A stretch of DNA of 64,000 nucleotides from Onchocerca lupi (taxonomy: Eukaryota > Nematoda > Chromadorea > Rhabditida > Onchocercidae), in assembly GCA_028564675.1 (NCBI GenBank), contig JAOVVO010000120.1, positions 90,862 to 154,861 on the forward strand. The letters run 5' to 3'. The number at the start of each line of letters is the position of its first letter. Position 1 is the first letter of the stretch. Below the pieces are notes generated by a model that saw only the letters and a list, made by a program, of their open reading frames with translations, did no database searches and was not told the DNA's origin. This document shows, in pieces, positions 13,401 to 25,859 of this stretch. The position numbers were made by a program, and so were the translations under genes.

Positions 13401-15200
13401 TAATAATCATTACAAAGAAATCGAAAGAGGAGGAAAAGTTCAATTATAAAAACGAAGGATCCGATATTAGAAATTAGAAAAATGGTCTTCGAATCATGGA
13501 ACAACTTGTTCAGAATATTGAAAATGAGTTAGAAAGAACTTATCAATTTTTTATGCTAAAATGGAAAAGAAAATTTAGTCATTAAATTCTAAAGTTACAT
13601 GCAAATTTTACTTAAAAAGAAACAAACCTGATAATCATAAGCATTAGCTGGACAATATCCATCGTACATTGGAGCATTAACGTAAGATGGCATCTCATGC
13701 AGATGATACTGAAAAAAGTCCTTTAAAAAATTGATAAAACCGATTTGAATCAAAGAATGGAAATGAAAATTCGAAACTCATTCTTGTCATCGTTAAAATT
13801 ACAAACATGCCTTTTTTTTTTCTTTTTTGAGGGCAAATTAAAATAGTTCAATTGCATACCAAAGTACTGCTCTAGAATCGCTCATGTGATGTGTATCTAA
13901 TTGAAATCACATGTGCAACGCATAGTTAACAATTTCGATCATGAACACTGATTACTGTGATTATAAGTTAAAGTCATAGATTTTTCCGAAAAACTGCAGT
14001 TAGCATGACATAAATAAAATCCTAAATGATACTGATGAGATGGACATAGAGAGATTTAATTTAAACTATCTGATATTATTTAATCCTGAAGGCAATTTCA
14101 CACAGACCATCGAAACATTTACATCTGTCGAGCTCAATGCAGGTAACATACCGAATACACAGGATGAAAAGGTGGCGCATTCGGATTAAGCTGAAAAACA
14201 CCGTTATGATGAGGATTTATCGGTGGCTGTTGATACGGAATTTGTGAATTCGATGATCCATAAACATCTGAAACATTAACAAAAAAGGCTAATTTTGATA
14301 TAACTAAGAAAATAACAATTGAATTTTTTCATAAAAGAACAGATTTAACTTCAGGCTCTATTTTTATATTTCACATTTTTTAACAAAATGCACTAAATAC
14401 ATTCCAGTTTCAGTTTCTTTTTCTTTTTTTCTCAAATTTCTGCAACAAATTCACAATCTTATGAAATGAAACAATCCACAACTAAGCTTATAAAATATAT
14501 GTTCTAGAAGTTTCAAACAGGCTGAGGAAACAGAGAGACAGATGAAGGATATTATAATCTGTTGGCAATAATTTTGAAATAATCAAAGAGCTATCAAATG
14601 GAACTGATATTCAAGCAAACGATCTCAGATAGTTGGATTTAGAATCCCATAACATCAAGTTTTTTACACTTCAACTTGAAGTAATTATTCTATGACTAAT
14701 AAGCGCATTTTCGAATATTTTCTGCAATTCACACATTGTGAATAACATGATCTAATTGTTGTTTCAAAGTCGATCTATTAACACAGATGGATTCGCTCCC
14801 TCCTCTATCAGTTCTTTATTTATGTTATATCATTGTGTGTTATTAATGTATCATGCATGAAATCCATGGTTTTGATGCAAAAATTTAACTAGTTATGACC
14901 CTGAGATGTTCCCAGTAAGCAATAATTGCATCGTCTTTTAAAATATAAGACACAACCAAAATTATTTCATAGTATCACTTGAATATCTCCCTCACATAAA
15001 TATATTTAGAATTCTGAAATAGAATAATATCGTGAATAGAACATACCAGAAGGAATTGAATTCATCGCAGGGACGTACGGTACATGCGTATTTTGTTGTT
15101 GAGGTATTTGATTCGAGGATGGAATATTATGTTTATGAGATGAAAGAGTTGTGTTGGTGGTTGCTATTCGATTATATGATGAATGAGGATAATCGCTCAT
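7437..15200 (-). CDS. PAIP1: PAIP1-like poly(A)-binding-protein-interacting protein (11 exons, about 509 aa; apparent 1-nt frame break)
   Basis: Cytoplasmic translation factor that links poly(A)-binding protein to eIF4F. Exons in coding order: 15200-15047, 14267-14152, 13708-13628, 10953-10765, 10290-10153, 9685-9481, 9051-8935, 8788-8688, 8218-8122, 7937-7739, 7570-7437. The start MSDYPHSSYN lies 14 bases after an acceptor-like TTCTGTCAG. Residues 78-87, LNPNAPPFHP, fit the PAM2 motif that binds the PABP MLLE domain. Residues about 181-399 form a MIF4G domain (LEQLILEPGEFETW, YNLAKLCSFLCSDL, KVVVEVLKLTGRYLD). An acidic stretch with DNDDVSDEYDEF near residue 450 resembles the PAM1 tail of PAIP1. 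PAM2 plus MIF4G is what separates PAIP1 from MIF4GD. Exon 6 is 205 nt and closes the frame only if one T of the run 9660-9663 is ignored; the other exons then sum to 510 codons. Exon 10 may start at 7937 or 7931 (tandem acceptor). Intron 3 is 2.7 kb. Confidence 0.85.
10954..13627 (-). other. Large intron 3 of the PAIP1-like gene
   Basis: At 2,674 bp this is much longer than the neighbouring introns. The part 12200-13100 is less AT-rich and contains overlapping frames on both strands at 12218-12613. None has a convincing start, splice signals or a recognisable product. It could hide an alternative promoter or first exon, but nothing in the sequence shows one. Confidence 0.55.
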
Positions 15201-16905
15201 TTTATTTATAATTCCTGACAGAACGAAGTAATGATTTAGAAAGACTAAATTTCTTGCCTGGAAATGGTAGAAAAAAATCAATGATAAACAGCAGATATTA
15301 TGAGCAACGAAGAATAAAAAGAAGATAGAAGGGAATAATTGAACTTTTATCATTAAAAGTGAGAATTTTTATGACGCTATGCTAATTATTCTACCACCAA
15401 GTGGAGCAAGTCGTGAACAAATGGGCTCCAATAACGGATGTTTTGAAAAACTAGAACTTAAGAAATATAAAGAAATCAATTCAAAAACGGAAGAAACCTA
15501 CCTAATCAACCCGAAGCAAACAAATCCAAAGATCCAACCCACATATGAGAGTCACAGAATATCACGCAGCCAGCACATATGACAATGCTATTTCCCAGTT
15601 ATGATGTAGAAGAATTAACTCTTGGGCATCTAAGATTAGGTTAAAGCAACATTAGGAAAAGTATTAAATACACATAAATGTTCACCCAGATAAATACTAC
15701 TCTGCAAAACATAGAAGGAAGAGAAAGAAACAGAAAGAATAGGATTTGAAAAAAAAGCAGCAGAGAAAACAAGCGACGTGCGGTAATTTACTATCGATTC
15801 CCTCCAATATCGATCGACATTTTAGGTAATAACTACAGTTTCCTACAGATGAAAGTCGCGACGACAATATCTTTAGATGATGGAAATTTCCTTAGTTTAA
15901 CTAAAATAAATAATGTTTGAAAAATTTCCTAGAGTAACTGCTGAAAACTTAATTTCTCAGACAAAATGTTAGTTTTTGCAGAAGTAACTGCTAAAGCTTC
16001 AACTTTCAGATTAAATTGATAATTTCTCCGGGAAATGTTCTCCGAAAAGAAATCAAAAAAAAAAAAAAATTTAATAAAAGTTTAAATACATGAATACAAA
16101 TGCGAAGACTTGTCTTATTTGTAAAAACTTTAAAGAGTATGAATCAAATGAAGAACAAATCAATAATTGCTAAGCTACAAAACAGAAAGAATATAAAACA
16201 ATTATAATGCTCCCAACCTGCCACAAACTAATAGTGGGAATTTTTGAAAAAAACTTTCAACAAATTTTCCAAATTTATAAATGCTTTGAGAGGAGTTTTT
16301 AGAGAAATAAAAAAAGAGACGGAAGAAGGAAGAGGAGATATTATTGGTCTTCGAGCCACTGCTGACCTCTACTGAATCAAGCGACCATTTGGGGTCAAAA
16401 GAACAAGAGATATCTACTTCTGAACTGCAGACTACTAAACATCCGCATTATTTGTTTTCCTGGAGAGCGGTATTTGAAGGCTCGGACAAATTAGAATTAT
16501 TGATACAGCATACTTCCGCAATCTGTTGATTCTATGCTGCTAAATGTTTATCGTAGTCCTTGTGGACTTGGGTTGTGCGTTTTATTGTTTTTCTATTATG
16601 TTGTGAAGTCTGTTTAGATTAATGTTCACGTAAAATTAGTCGTATGGGACGTATACTGTTCACGTAAAATCAATATTGCGGGACGTATAAATTAGCCAAA
16701 ATCGAAATTTTAAGCAAAGGGACTTGAAAAGTAAATAAGTTCAAGTTATGGGTGTGCAGATTGATTACTGCATATGCGAATTAAAATAATATTAATGATA
16801 AATGGAACGCTTTTGTGAGAACATATTGGAAATGTAAAATGCTGAAAGTATGATTGACTTGAGACTATTCTTGCATTGAAATTCATTTTCAGCAACGTCT
16901 CGAAA
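15201..16905. other. Divergent promoter region between PAIP1-like and HARS genes
   Basis: The two genes start in opposite directions from this 1.7-kb region. Acceptor-like sites lie at each end: TTCTGTCAG on the minus strand at 15215-15216, and TTTTCAG ending at 16892 on the plus strand. Frames at 15379-15582 and 16344-16529 have no family resemblance and no exon structure. A direct repeat (TGTTCACGTAAAAT near 16622 and again near 16658, each followed by a GGGACGTAT block) lies about 250 bp before the HARS start and might be a promoter element. Confidence 0.5.
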
Positions 16906-19900
16906 ATGGAAAACACTGGTGCTGGTGAAGAATCTGCGCGGATTCTACGTGATGAGATCAAAGCTCTAGCCAGTGAAATACAAGCTCTGAAAAATGTGGA
17001 GGGGAATGAAGACTTGGTATTTAGCATATTCTTATAATGAACCATGATATCTGCATCCTATGTCGTAATTAAGAATATATTTATGATGAAGGGATTGTTT
17101 CATGGGGAATTTTACTCTAGAAGGTGTAATAAGTTGATGAGAAATGAAAAGATTGATTTTAAAACCTTGAAATTTTGAAGTATGACGAATGTATTTGAAG
17201 AATAATTTCTCAAAATAAAGAGTTCTTAGTATTACTACGAAGGAATATTCACTCTTTTAATTAGATAAATTTTTTACTTTTTTTTTTCAATAACCGCATT
17301 TAATTAGGAATTGTGGAAATTTTTTAATTTTTTGAAGTTCAGTGCTGATGTTGATTGTAATTTTAATGCTATAAACTCCATGATTTCTTTGATTCTGGAA
17401 ATGCTCCTATAACTTTATGGTGAATTAGTCTATTCATTATTAGAAATCACATGATTAAGTTTTTCAGATATTATAATGAGAAAGGAAAAAGTTTCAAAGC
17501 AGTTCTATAATTCTAAAAGATGAAAAGCATCATTTGTGCCTTGTGTTTATGCTTTTAAACGAAAATTATTTCGTGAAATTTAAATGTTGTAATGTCTACG
17601 AACTTTGGAAATAAATTTACGTCTATGAATTTGTTGCCGAAATGATGTTCAGTGACAGGTTATTGATATTTATTCAATAACTGGTTGTTTTGTTGATTTC
17701 GTGAAATTCATTAAACTATATTTAAATTAAACTATTAATAACTTCTTTCGGTAGGAAAATTAGCATCACGAAGAATTAATGGATTTTCTGGATCTTTTGA
17801 CTTGTGGAAAATTTGGTACAGAAACATAGTAATTGTCAAGTAGTACACTTCGGTATTGATGTTACCTATTGCTGTACGTTGGCAACGAACTTGTTCAAAT
17901 TTTATCAAATTTTTTACTATTCGAAGAAACGGAATTATTACTGAGGTAATGGAAATGAATATCAGTTCGGCAACAATTCATGGTTTTTTCAAACTTTTAA
18001 TTCCATCAAGTTTTGAGATTTCTTTTCTTTATGATATTGATAAAGGTGCTAATCGATATTCTAAATTACTCAAAATTGTCAAACGATTCGCATGACTATT
18101 CAACCATAGATCGCTTTCGAGAGTTGTTTTGAAGAGTTTTCCTATCCTGCATAAAATATATATTTTCATACAATAAGATTTTTCGTTATTTTTTAGACCA
18201 TGAAAATTTTCAAAACTTTTTTCCAAGATGGGAATCTAAATTTTAAGATTTTATAGATCTGTTTCAATTATTTAATTTCCAGCCTTTTTGATTTTCAATT
18301 ATGGAAAAAAAATTTGTCCAATTGATGAAATTGTTTTTCTACAAAGTTCTTTACAGACTGAAAGAAACGTAACCTGCATGATGGAACAGAAACCTTTGTC
18401 GAGTCATGAATCTCAAAAGAAGTTTGAAATTCGATGTCCAAGAGGTATGTCTCTAAATTTTTTTTTGCAGCATTAAAATTTACCTCAAGTCGGTTTTATT
18501 TTCCTGTTCGCTTATTTTAACAATTTTTTCCAGGTACGCGTGATTATGGACCTCAAGATATGGCATTACGAAAACAAGTGTTAGACGTAATTACAGAATG
18601 TTTTAAACGTCATGGTGGCGTTACCATTGATACACCTGTGTTCGAATTACGCAATATTTTGATGGGAAAGTATGGAGAAGAAAGTGGAAAATTGATTTAT
18701 GATTTGTCTGATCAAGGAGGTGAACTTCTCAGTCTACGTTACGATCTCACGGTATTTATTATTGAAAGATTGTTATTTTTATTAATGATGTAGTTATCCT
18801 TTTTCTACTGAATGATATGTTCTGAGCTCATCTCTCTGCATTTCATAATTTTTATGTTTTAGAATATAGAAAACCTGTGTAAATTTTGAAATTGATTAAA
18901 AAATGGAGAAAAAATAATTTTCTAGCTAGAAGTTCTTCAAAAAGCTGCATTTCAAGAATTTATTCTAAAACAATTCGAATATTATTCGTTTTAAGTCCCA
19001 ATTTTTATTTTTCATTTTTTAAAATAATAATAGCATTCCTTTATAATCGAAGAAACTTGTCACACTAATTTTAAACTGACATCGAATCTTTAAACTTCAT
19101 ATATTCAAATTACTATATTTCAGGTACCCTTTGCTCGTTATCTTGCTATGAATAAAACCGTTATGTATTTAAAACGATATCATATTGGAAAAGTTTATCG
19201 GAGAGACAATCCTTCTAGAGGGCGTTTCCGAGAATTTTATCAATGCGTCAATATTTTTATCTTCTTTATTTTCATTTTCTAATTAATTTAAAGTATTGTA
19301 AGACAAATTTTAAGAATTAACAGGATTAGGAAACGAAGATCTTACTAATTTTGACTGGAAATATAAGATTTTAATAAAATAGAGAAGATTGGGAATGGTG
19401 GCAAGTTTGTCTTGAATACTCTGGTGAGTTATTTCATGAAATAACTCATGAATTACAAAACTATAAGATGAAAGTATTGAAGGAAGACTATATGCCACAT
19501 GATTTTGCATTTTAGCTATTGCCATCTATCTGTTCTAAAAGTAACTATTAGAATTTTTTTCAGGATTTTGATATTGCTGGTTCTTATGACTTAATGATTC
19601 CGGAAGCCGAATTGTTAAGAATTATTAGTGAAATATTAAATGCGTTGGATATTGGTACATTTGAAATCAAAGTAAGTAAATTGAAATTTTGAGTATCATT
19701 TCTATTAATTATGTACTGTTACTCCTAAAATTTACTATTTATGGTTATCAAGTTTCATTTTAATTTCATTATGCTATATTTTAGAATATTAATTTCTTTT
19801 TTTTTTTTGTATGGTGTAATATTATGTAGTTTAATTACCAGTAGAATCGTGTAAGTCATATAATAATTTCAACTTCAATTTGTGCTATTGTATTTCCAGA

Positions 19901-21890
19901 AATTTTTTTTAGGTAAACCATAGGTTATTACTTGATGGCATGTTTACTGTTTGTGGTATACCAAAAAAATACTTTAAAACGGTATGTTCTTCGATCGATA
20001 AGTTAGACAAGCTCCCGTGGGAAAATATCCGAAATGAATTATGTACTGATAAGCATATTCATTCTGATGTTGTCAATAAACTGGAGACTTTCGTACGTTT
20101 ACGAGGTTCGTTGTATTTTTCAAAATTTTCTCTATTAATTGCCTTTATTAAACATAAAGAAGAAGGAAATTTGAAGGAAGATAAATATTTATGAACGAAA
20201 TGAGTATATTAAATAAACGATGGCAACAGAAAGGATTTTCGTTTTTATTCATTATAATTGCCGGTAACATGACAAAAGTTGAGGCATCACATCATATTTT
20301 TGAAGAATATATTAAAATGAACAGGGTGCAGTATGCTGCTTTGTTGTATCTTTCTGCTTACTAATCAGTTTTTTGTGTAAATATGTCTGTCAATTATAAT
20401 TTTGTACCATTATTCATCCGTCTTTTAATTGTATTGACATTATTAGTTTTGTGATACGATATTTAATTCTTTCTTATTTTTTCATTTAGGATAATGCAAT
20501 TGGAATTCAGTTTTTTACAGAAAATGACAATAGCTTAACAAATTTCGATTTATTGAACTGGTTTGAGAAAGATGAAACGACATCGAAAAATAATGATATA
20601 CAAAAAGCGGTATCTGAAATGAAACAACTTTTGGAATATTGTGAGCTTTTTGGTATTCTTTCGACTGTCACTATTGAGCCGTCATTGGCACGAGGTCTTG
20701 ATTATTATACGGGAGCAATTTTTGAAGTTACTTTGAAAGGTTAGTTGTTTTTTTCCTTAATTTAAAATCTTATTTTTTAATAGAGTACTAATTAATTGAT
20801 GAATAAATTAGATCTACATGTTAATATTATGCATGTAACTCAGCTAGTTTAGATTCAGCATTTTTCATCACAGAACATCAATTGAAGAGCGACTACTAAT
20901 AAAAATTTGGCATAGAAGTAAATGCATATAGTGGAACTACAAAACTGAATTTTAGATACTTTCGAGAAAACAGCAATGGAAAATGGTAATGCTGATGAAG
21001 AAATCCAAGCTGTGAATATAGGATCAGTTGCTGGTGGTGGTCGTTACGATAATTTGGTATCAATGTTTTTGCCGAAGCAGAAAGTGCCTTGCGTGGGAAT
21101 ATCGATCGGGATTGAAAGACTTTTTACGATTATGAAAGAAAAATCAAAGGTAATTAGTCCTAAAAATTTAAGGTCTCAGTTTTAATTCACCTTTAAAAAA
21201 TTTTGCTCATTACAACGTTTCTGTCATTTAGATGGAGCATATGCGATCAAAAGATACACAAATTCTTGTAGTTTCTGCACAAAAGAAATTGGTGAAGGAA
21301 AGGATGAAGATTTGTCGGTTGCTATGGGATAATAATATCAAGGTTTGATACTAAATAAATTTGATTGCCATCATTTTTCATTAGCTTTATCTTATGTGTT
21401 CCATGGTTTAAGATGTTCAGACATTCTAGAAACTACATATTTCTTTTAAAAAATTCAATCCTTTTCATTAGTCACTTGTTTTTCATTTGTTATTTTGGAT
21501 TTCAGGCTGAAATGGCTTTGAAGGCAAATCCGAAGATGTTAGATCAAATGCAGTATTGTGAAGAGCATAAGATACCGCTAGCAGTAATTGTTGGTGAACG
21601 CGAGTTAGAAGAAGGCATCTTGAAATTGAGGGATGTGCCTTCTCGTACCGAACAGGTATCATTTTGATTCCAAGTTTTCTAAAAATTAAATTTTGATTTT
21701 CATGCTTATTTAATAAACAAATTTTACTTTTTCATATACTAATTTAATGATCAAAATATTATTCGTGGAATTGATGATGTAATCGATATTTTGATGTTGT
21801 TGAATGTTTCGGATCAAAATCGTAGCATTACAGGACATACCTCGTGACAGTTTGGTGGAAGAGTTGAAGAGAAGGTTGAAACATCTGTAG
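16906..21890 (+). CDS. hars-1: Histidyl-tRNA synthetase, class II (11 exons, about 529-534 aa)
   Basis: Charges tRNA-His with histidine. Exons: 16906-17016, 18357-18444, 18534-18751, 19124-19246, 19564-19671, 19913-20092 (or to 20105), 20490-20739, 20956-21149, 21232-21342, 21506-21655, 21834-21890. Human HARS is 509 aa. A short N-terminal helical segment (residues 1-37) takes the place of a WHEP-like extension. Class II motif 1 spans FELRNILMGKYG to LRYDLTVPFARYLA. Motif 2 is KVYRRDN, GRFREFYQCDFDIAG. The histidine-specific motifs are ARGLDYYTG and GGGRYDNLV; motif 3 is CVGISIGIERLF. The C-terminal anticodon-binding domain follows (QILVVSAQKK, PLAVIVGERELEEG). Exon 4 uses the weak donor GTCAAT. 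The boundary after exon 6 does not close in frame if the likely conserved V-R-L-R-G is kept. ATG lies 13 bases after a TTTTCAG site. AATAAA signals are at 22028-22033 and 22044-22049. Confidence 0.95.
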
Positions 21891-24306
21891 TAATTAAGAT
21901 TTGATTAATTGTTGATCTTTGCCATGTCTGAATTTTTCATTTTTCGGTTTCGATTTTGGAAAATTTATCAGCACCAGAAGTGCTCAAAGTTAGCGAAAAA
22001 ATCGAAAAATCTCGTTAGTGAACTATAAATAAAATTATTTATAAATAAAGTTATTCATTACTTGAGTTTAAATTTCCGAATAATCATGTTTTTAGCTTTT
22101 GATTAAACGGAATAATTCTGTATTTTATTGATCATACTTTGACATCTTTTCCCATTGTTCTTTTCTTGTTGTTGCTTACTGGAGTGATGAAATAAAAATG
22201 ATATTCTCTTATATTAGAGAAATAAGTCGCTGAAAGAGCAAAAAGAAAAAGTGACACATATTTCAGGATGAAAAAAAAAATAAATAAGTAATTGGCAAGA
22301 ACGAAATAGAAAACAAGAATGGTATTCTACTGAATAATTCCCCACATGTGTAATGTTAACACATCTGAGTAACTTGGATAGTTCATCATATAGCTGGGAA
22401 GCATAAAATTTGTAGCATATTTCGAAATCCTCAACATTTCTGTCAATAGTCCGAGATTTCATGAATTGTCACAGCTTATGTTAACATTACTTTCAAGTAT
22501 TTTCAGTAATTTGATAGTTGTCAACACTGAATATCGAAAAATAAGAAACCAGACAAGTACCGTTTTTTCTTTCTTTTCCTGCACGTCACATTATTCTTAT
22601 GATAAAATAACAGCTGGGTATTCGAAAAAGTAGTTTTGTAAGTAGTAGAAAGAAACCGTAGAATGGATATTATGTTACAGAACTGGTTTGATAAGCCGAT
22701 AGTACTGTTGTATAGTACTATTACATATAAAACATCCTAAAATTTCGCACCTTTATCAGTAAATACTGCAGCTAAAACACAACTGTTATTGTCTTAGTAG
22801 TAGTTAGCTGAGATTCATATCTCCAGATTTAAATTTTGTTTTTGATTTGAAATTAATCAAAAATCACATTTCACGAAAATATTGATTTGGTGAGCGCACT
22901 TCGAATTTTCAATGAACATAATTCAAAAATAATAAAAAAATCATAATTCTAAATATGCTAATTTCAGTAAAAAGCTTTTTGTGATCATTAATACGAATTA
23001 TAATACTCATATTGATTATGACTACTGCTGGTAATTGTGATAATTGCATCGCTAGATATTGTACTGCTATTGACAGACAATTTGTAATCTTTGCCATCTG
23101 TCTAATCGTGAATCATATCAATTTTTTTTGGCCAAGTTTTCTTTATATAATATAATAATTCTAGTAGTATGTCTCGGCTCCTCTGCATAATTTTCGTTTT
23201 TACCGCTACAAAATTTTGGATATTTGCATAACTCATCGAATATTCGTTGATTTTTTTCAAACTTCTGCCAGCAACATATAAAATCTTCCATATTTCAAAC
23301 TCAATTATAATAGATTCCGCTACTACTATTGCTATTACAAATTAAGAAAGTAATTGAAAGCACTAATATAAGATCAATTTATACATTCAAAAAGCCTATA
23401 TGAGAGAAATTATTCACTAAACTCATATGCTTCATTTTATCTTCAGAATTCAAATAGTAAAATCTTTTTAAATTTCAATCCGTGAACGTTCGAATGAAGA
23501 AATGTGTTCGAATGAAAAAAAACATGATCATTTTATCGTGAAGATTTCACTTTTATCAAGAGGAAATGAAAAATTATTTGTTAAACGTGAAATAATTTTA
23601 TGTATAGTATTTTTTATTAAAAAATAATATTTTACTACTAATGCAGCAAACTTTCGTCCGGAAAAATATTATTTTACCAATTCGGAAATACCACATGGAA
23701 TTAATATTTTGTTATGTGATTGCCTGATCAGAAAGTTATTTCAACAGAGATTGTCATTGTAGATATTTTATTGCAGAAAATAATTTCCATCAAAGAAAAA
23801 CAAATAATGGAAATATTATTAATGCAAAAGAATTTTTCTATAACAATTTTTTATATTTATCAAACTGAATGATTGGAAAAAAAAAGACCAAAAAGTGTGT
23901 GAAATAAAAATATTTTCGAAAATTATTCATCCACCTGTAATTGAAAGTATGCATTTATAGGCGTAAAGATTGCGTCGAATTCTCATCACAACATTTTTTT
24001 CGTCCTTTTTTCCTTTTTCTTTTATCCAAAATTGCTGTTGTACAATAACATATTTACATTTGATGTATCCCGAAATGATTTTTCTGCTAGTTGCAGGAAG
24101 AAAGAAATCTTCTTTTTCCAATCATAAATATATTTTCTATCGAATAATAAAAATACAAAATCTACGCTTCAGCTCTTGCTTCAATATATAAAAACATCTT
24201 ATCATATATGAAATTATCATTCATATGCATGGATAAAAGCATTTACATAAAACTCTCCTGAATTTATCTTTCCAGAGTGTCGCATTTTCGACGCCAAACA
24301 GTTATC
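21891..24306. other. Intergenic stretch after HARS
   Basis: Contains the HARS 3' UTR with AATAAA at 22028 and 22044. Minus-strand frames at 22214-22462 and 22909-23097 lack acceptors, ATG context and a partner exon. TTATCA (reverse TGATAA) occurs near 24191 and 24215, upstream of the PAN-like gene. The untranslated leader of that gene starts after the acceptor ending at 24275. Otherwise nothing is seen. Confidence 0.55.
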
Positions 24307-25859
24307 ATGATGAAGCACTATCGACAGCTTATTATCATTTTCATCATTTTCCAACTATCGCTTATTACAAAATCTTGTATGCGTAAGTGATCGTCATTAT
24401 TAGTGCTATCATTATCATTATTATTATCATAATTACTATTTACAAAAGTTCTGATGAAAAAAAAAGACCTGTACTAGATTAGGTATTGATTCGATGAACT
24501 GAATATTCATTAAACAGTATATTCGGTATGAATAGAATAAGTGCATTTTTAATTAAAAAAAAATTTTTCTTAAAATATAAAACATTTTTCTCCTGTGTAT
24601 TTTTCTTGTAATAAATTTATCATATTGGTTAAATAGGAAAAGAGCAAAATTAAGAAAAAATTTGCAAAATAGCCAACTTGACCATTAAGTTAGGAACTTA
24701 ATTAATAAAAAATGAATAGGAGATTGAGATCAAATTTAAATTCTTTTCATTTGTAATATGAAACTTAATTAAAAAAAGACTATTTCTGTGATAGATAATC
24801 TTTTCAAACTTACTTTGCTTCGCAAACAATACTATTCCTAAATTTTTTGCAATTGGAAAAAACCAGTTTTATTTTTATGATAGTTACTATTTTGTTAATT
24901 GGTTAGATGTAAATTAACAAGTTTTAATTGCAGCACTGCCGTCATTTTTGAACTATGGCAATGTTATGTTTCAATTACTTCAAAATACAGAATGTAAGGG
25001 TGGCAAAGTATATGAAATACAGAATGTTCTGGTAAAATTTTCAAATTGACTTATCACATTGCTTCGAACATGCATAAATTATTTTGAAATTTTATTCCAG
25101 TCAGTTTAATTTCAAATTTTTGTTGCAAAATGGAACGAAATATTTTGCTCAGTAGCAGTTCTTTTTTTCCCATCTTTTTATTAGTTAATGTAACTGCAAA
25201 CTTTGATGAAAATTCAGTGAAAGAAATTAAATTTCGATTTTTTTAAAGATAATTTGCTTAGTTTTTATCAAGTAATAAATGATAGCTTTATTCTTCAAAT
25301 CTGAATAAACTTAATTAAATTCCATTCATTGTATGATCCGCAACATCCACAACATATAAAGTAATATGAAATAATTTTAACTTTTAGTGTTGATAGTATC
25401 GAAAATGCAAATAATTGTGTTTTCATTAGGAATAATTTTACAAATTTCAAATCATTCATTAAACATCAATAGTAAATGCTATTTCATTACTAATTCGAAT
25501 TCTTATCAAAACAAAAGTTCAGAATTTTTACTGCCAAATAGATATCGAACAATTCATCTACAATTATTAGAAGCTTAAATTATAATTAACTCTTATCATA
25601 TATTGTTATATGCAGAATGATACTTAAATACTCATGGTAGATTACCGTATTACTAATCTTTCTTTTACAACTTTTACCATAATATTCGATGAATTTTTTC
25701 CAGGATACTGATCAATGTTCACAGGCATGTTTAGCTTTCAGCTGTGTTGCTGTCAATGTTTTTCAATTAGGAGAATTCGATTTTACCTGTGAAATTTTGG
25801 CTACCATAGTGGGTATAGTGCCAGCACAAGGTGCTGCATGTTATACACCGATTCTTTGA
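24307..25859 (+). CDS. Small secreted cysteine-rich protein with a PAN-like domain (3 exons, 109 aa)
   Basis: Exons 24307-24382, 24934-25031 and 25704-25859 join in phase to 110 codons. The start MMKHYRQL is followed by a hydrophobic core (IIIFIIFQLSLI) ending near KSC, a signal peptide. The mature part has six cysteines after the signal peptide, spaced C, then C-x3-C-x4-C, then two more (ECKGGKVYEI, DQCSQACLAFSC, FTCEILAT, AACYTPIL). This order, with the helix-like segment carrying two close cysteines, resembles the PAN/apple fold common in nematode secreted proteins. The family call is from spacing alone, so a nematode-specific cysteine family is also possible. ATG lies 31 bases after a TTTCCAG site at 24275, fitting trans-splicing. 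The gene stands alone between HARS and Timeless. A second ATG directly follows the first (24310). Confidence 0.7.

Noticed and set aside
22214..22462. Minus-strand frame starting MKSRTIDRNVEDFE
   Set aside because: The first 30 codons look protein-like, but no acceptor precedes the ATG, no downstream exon was found, and the rest is phenylalanine-rich filler in the HARS 3' flank.
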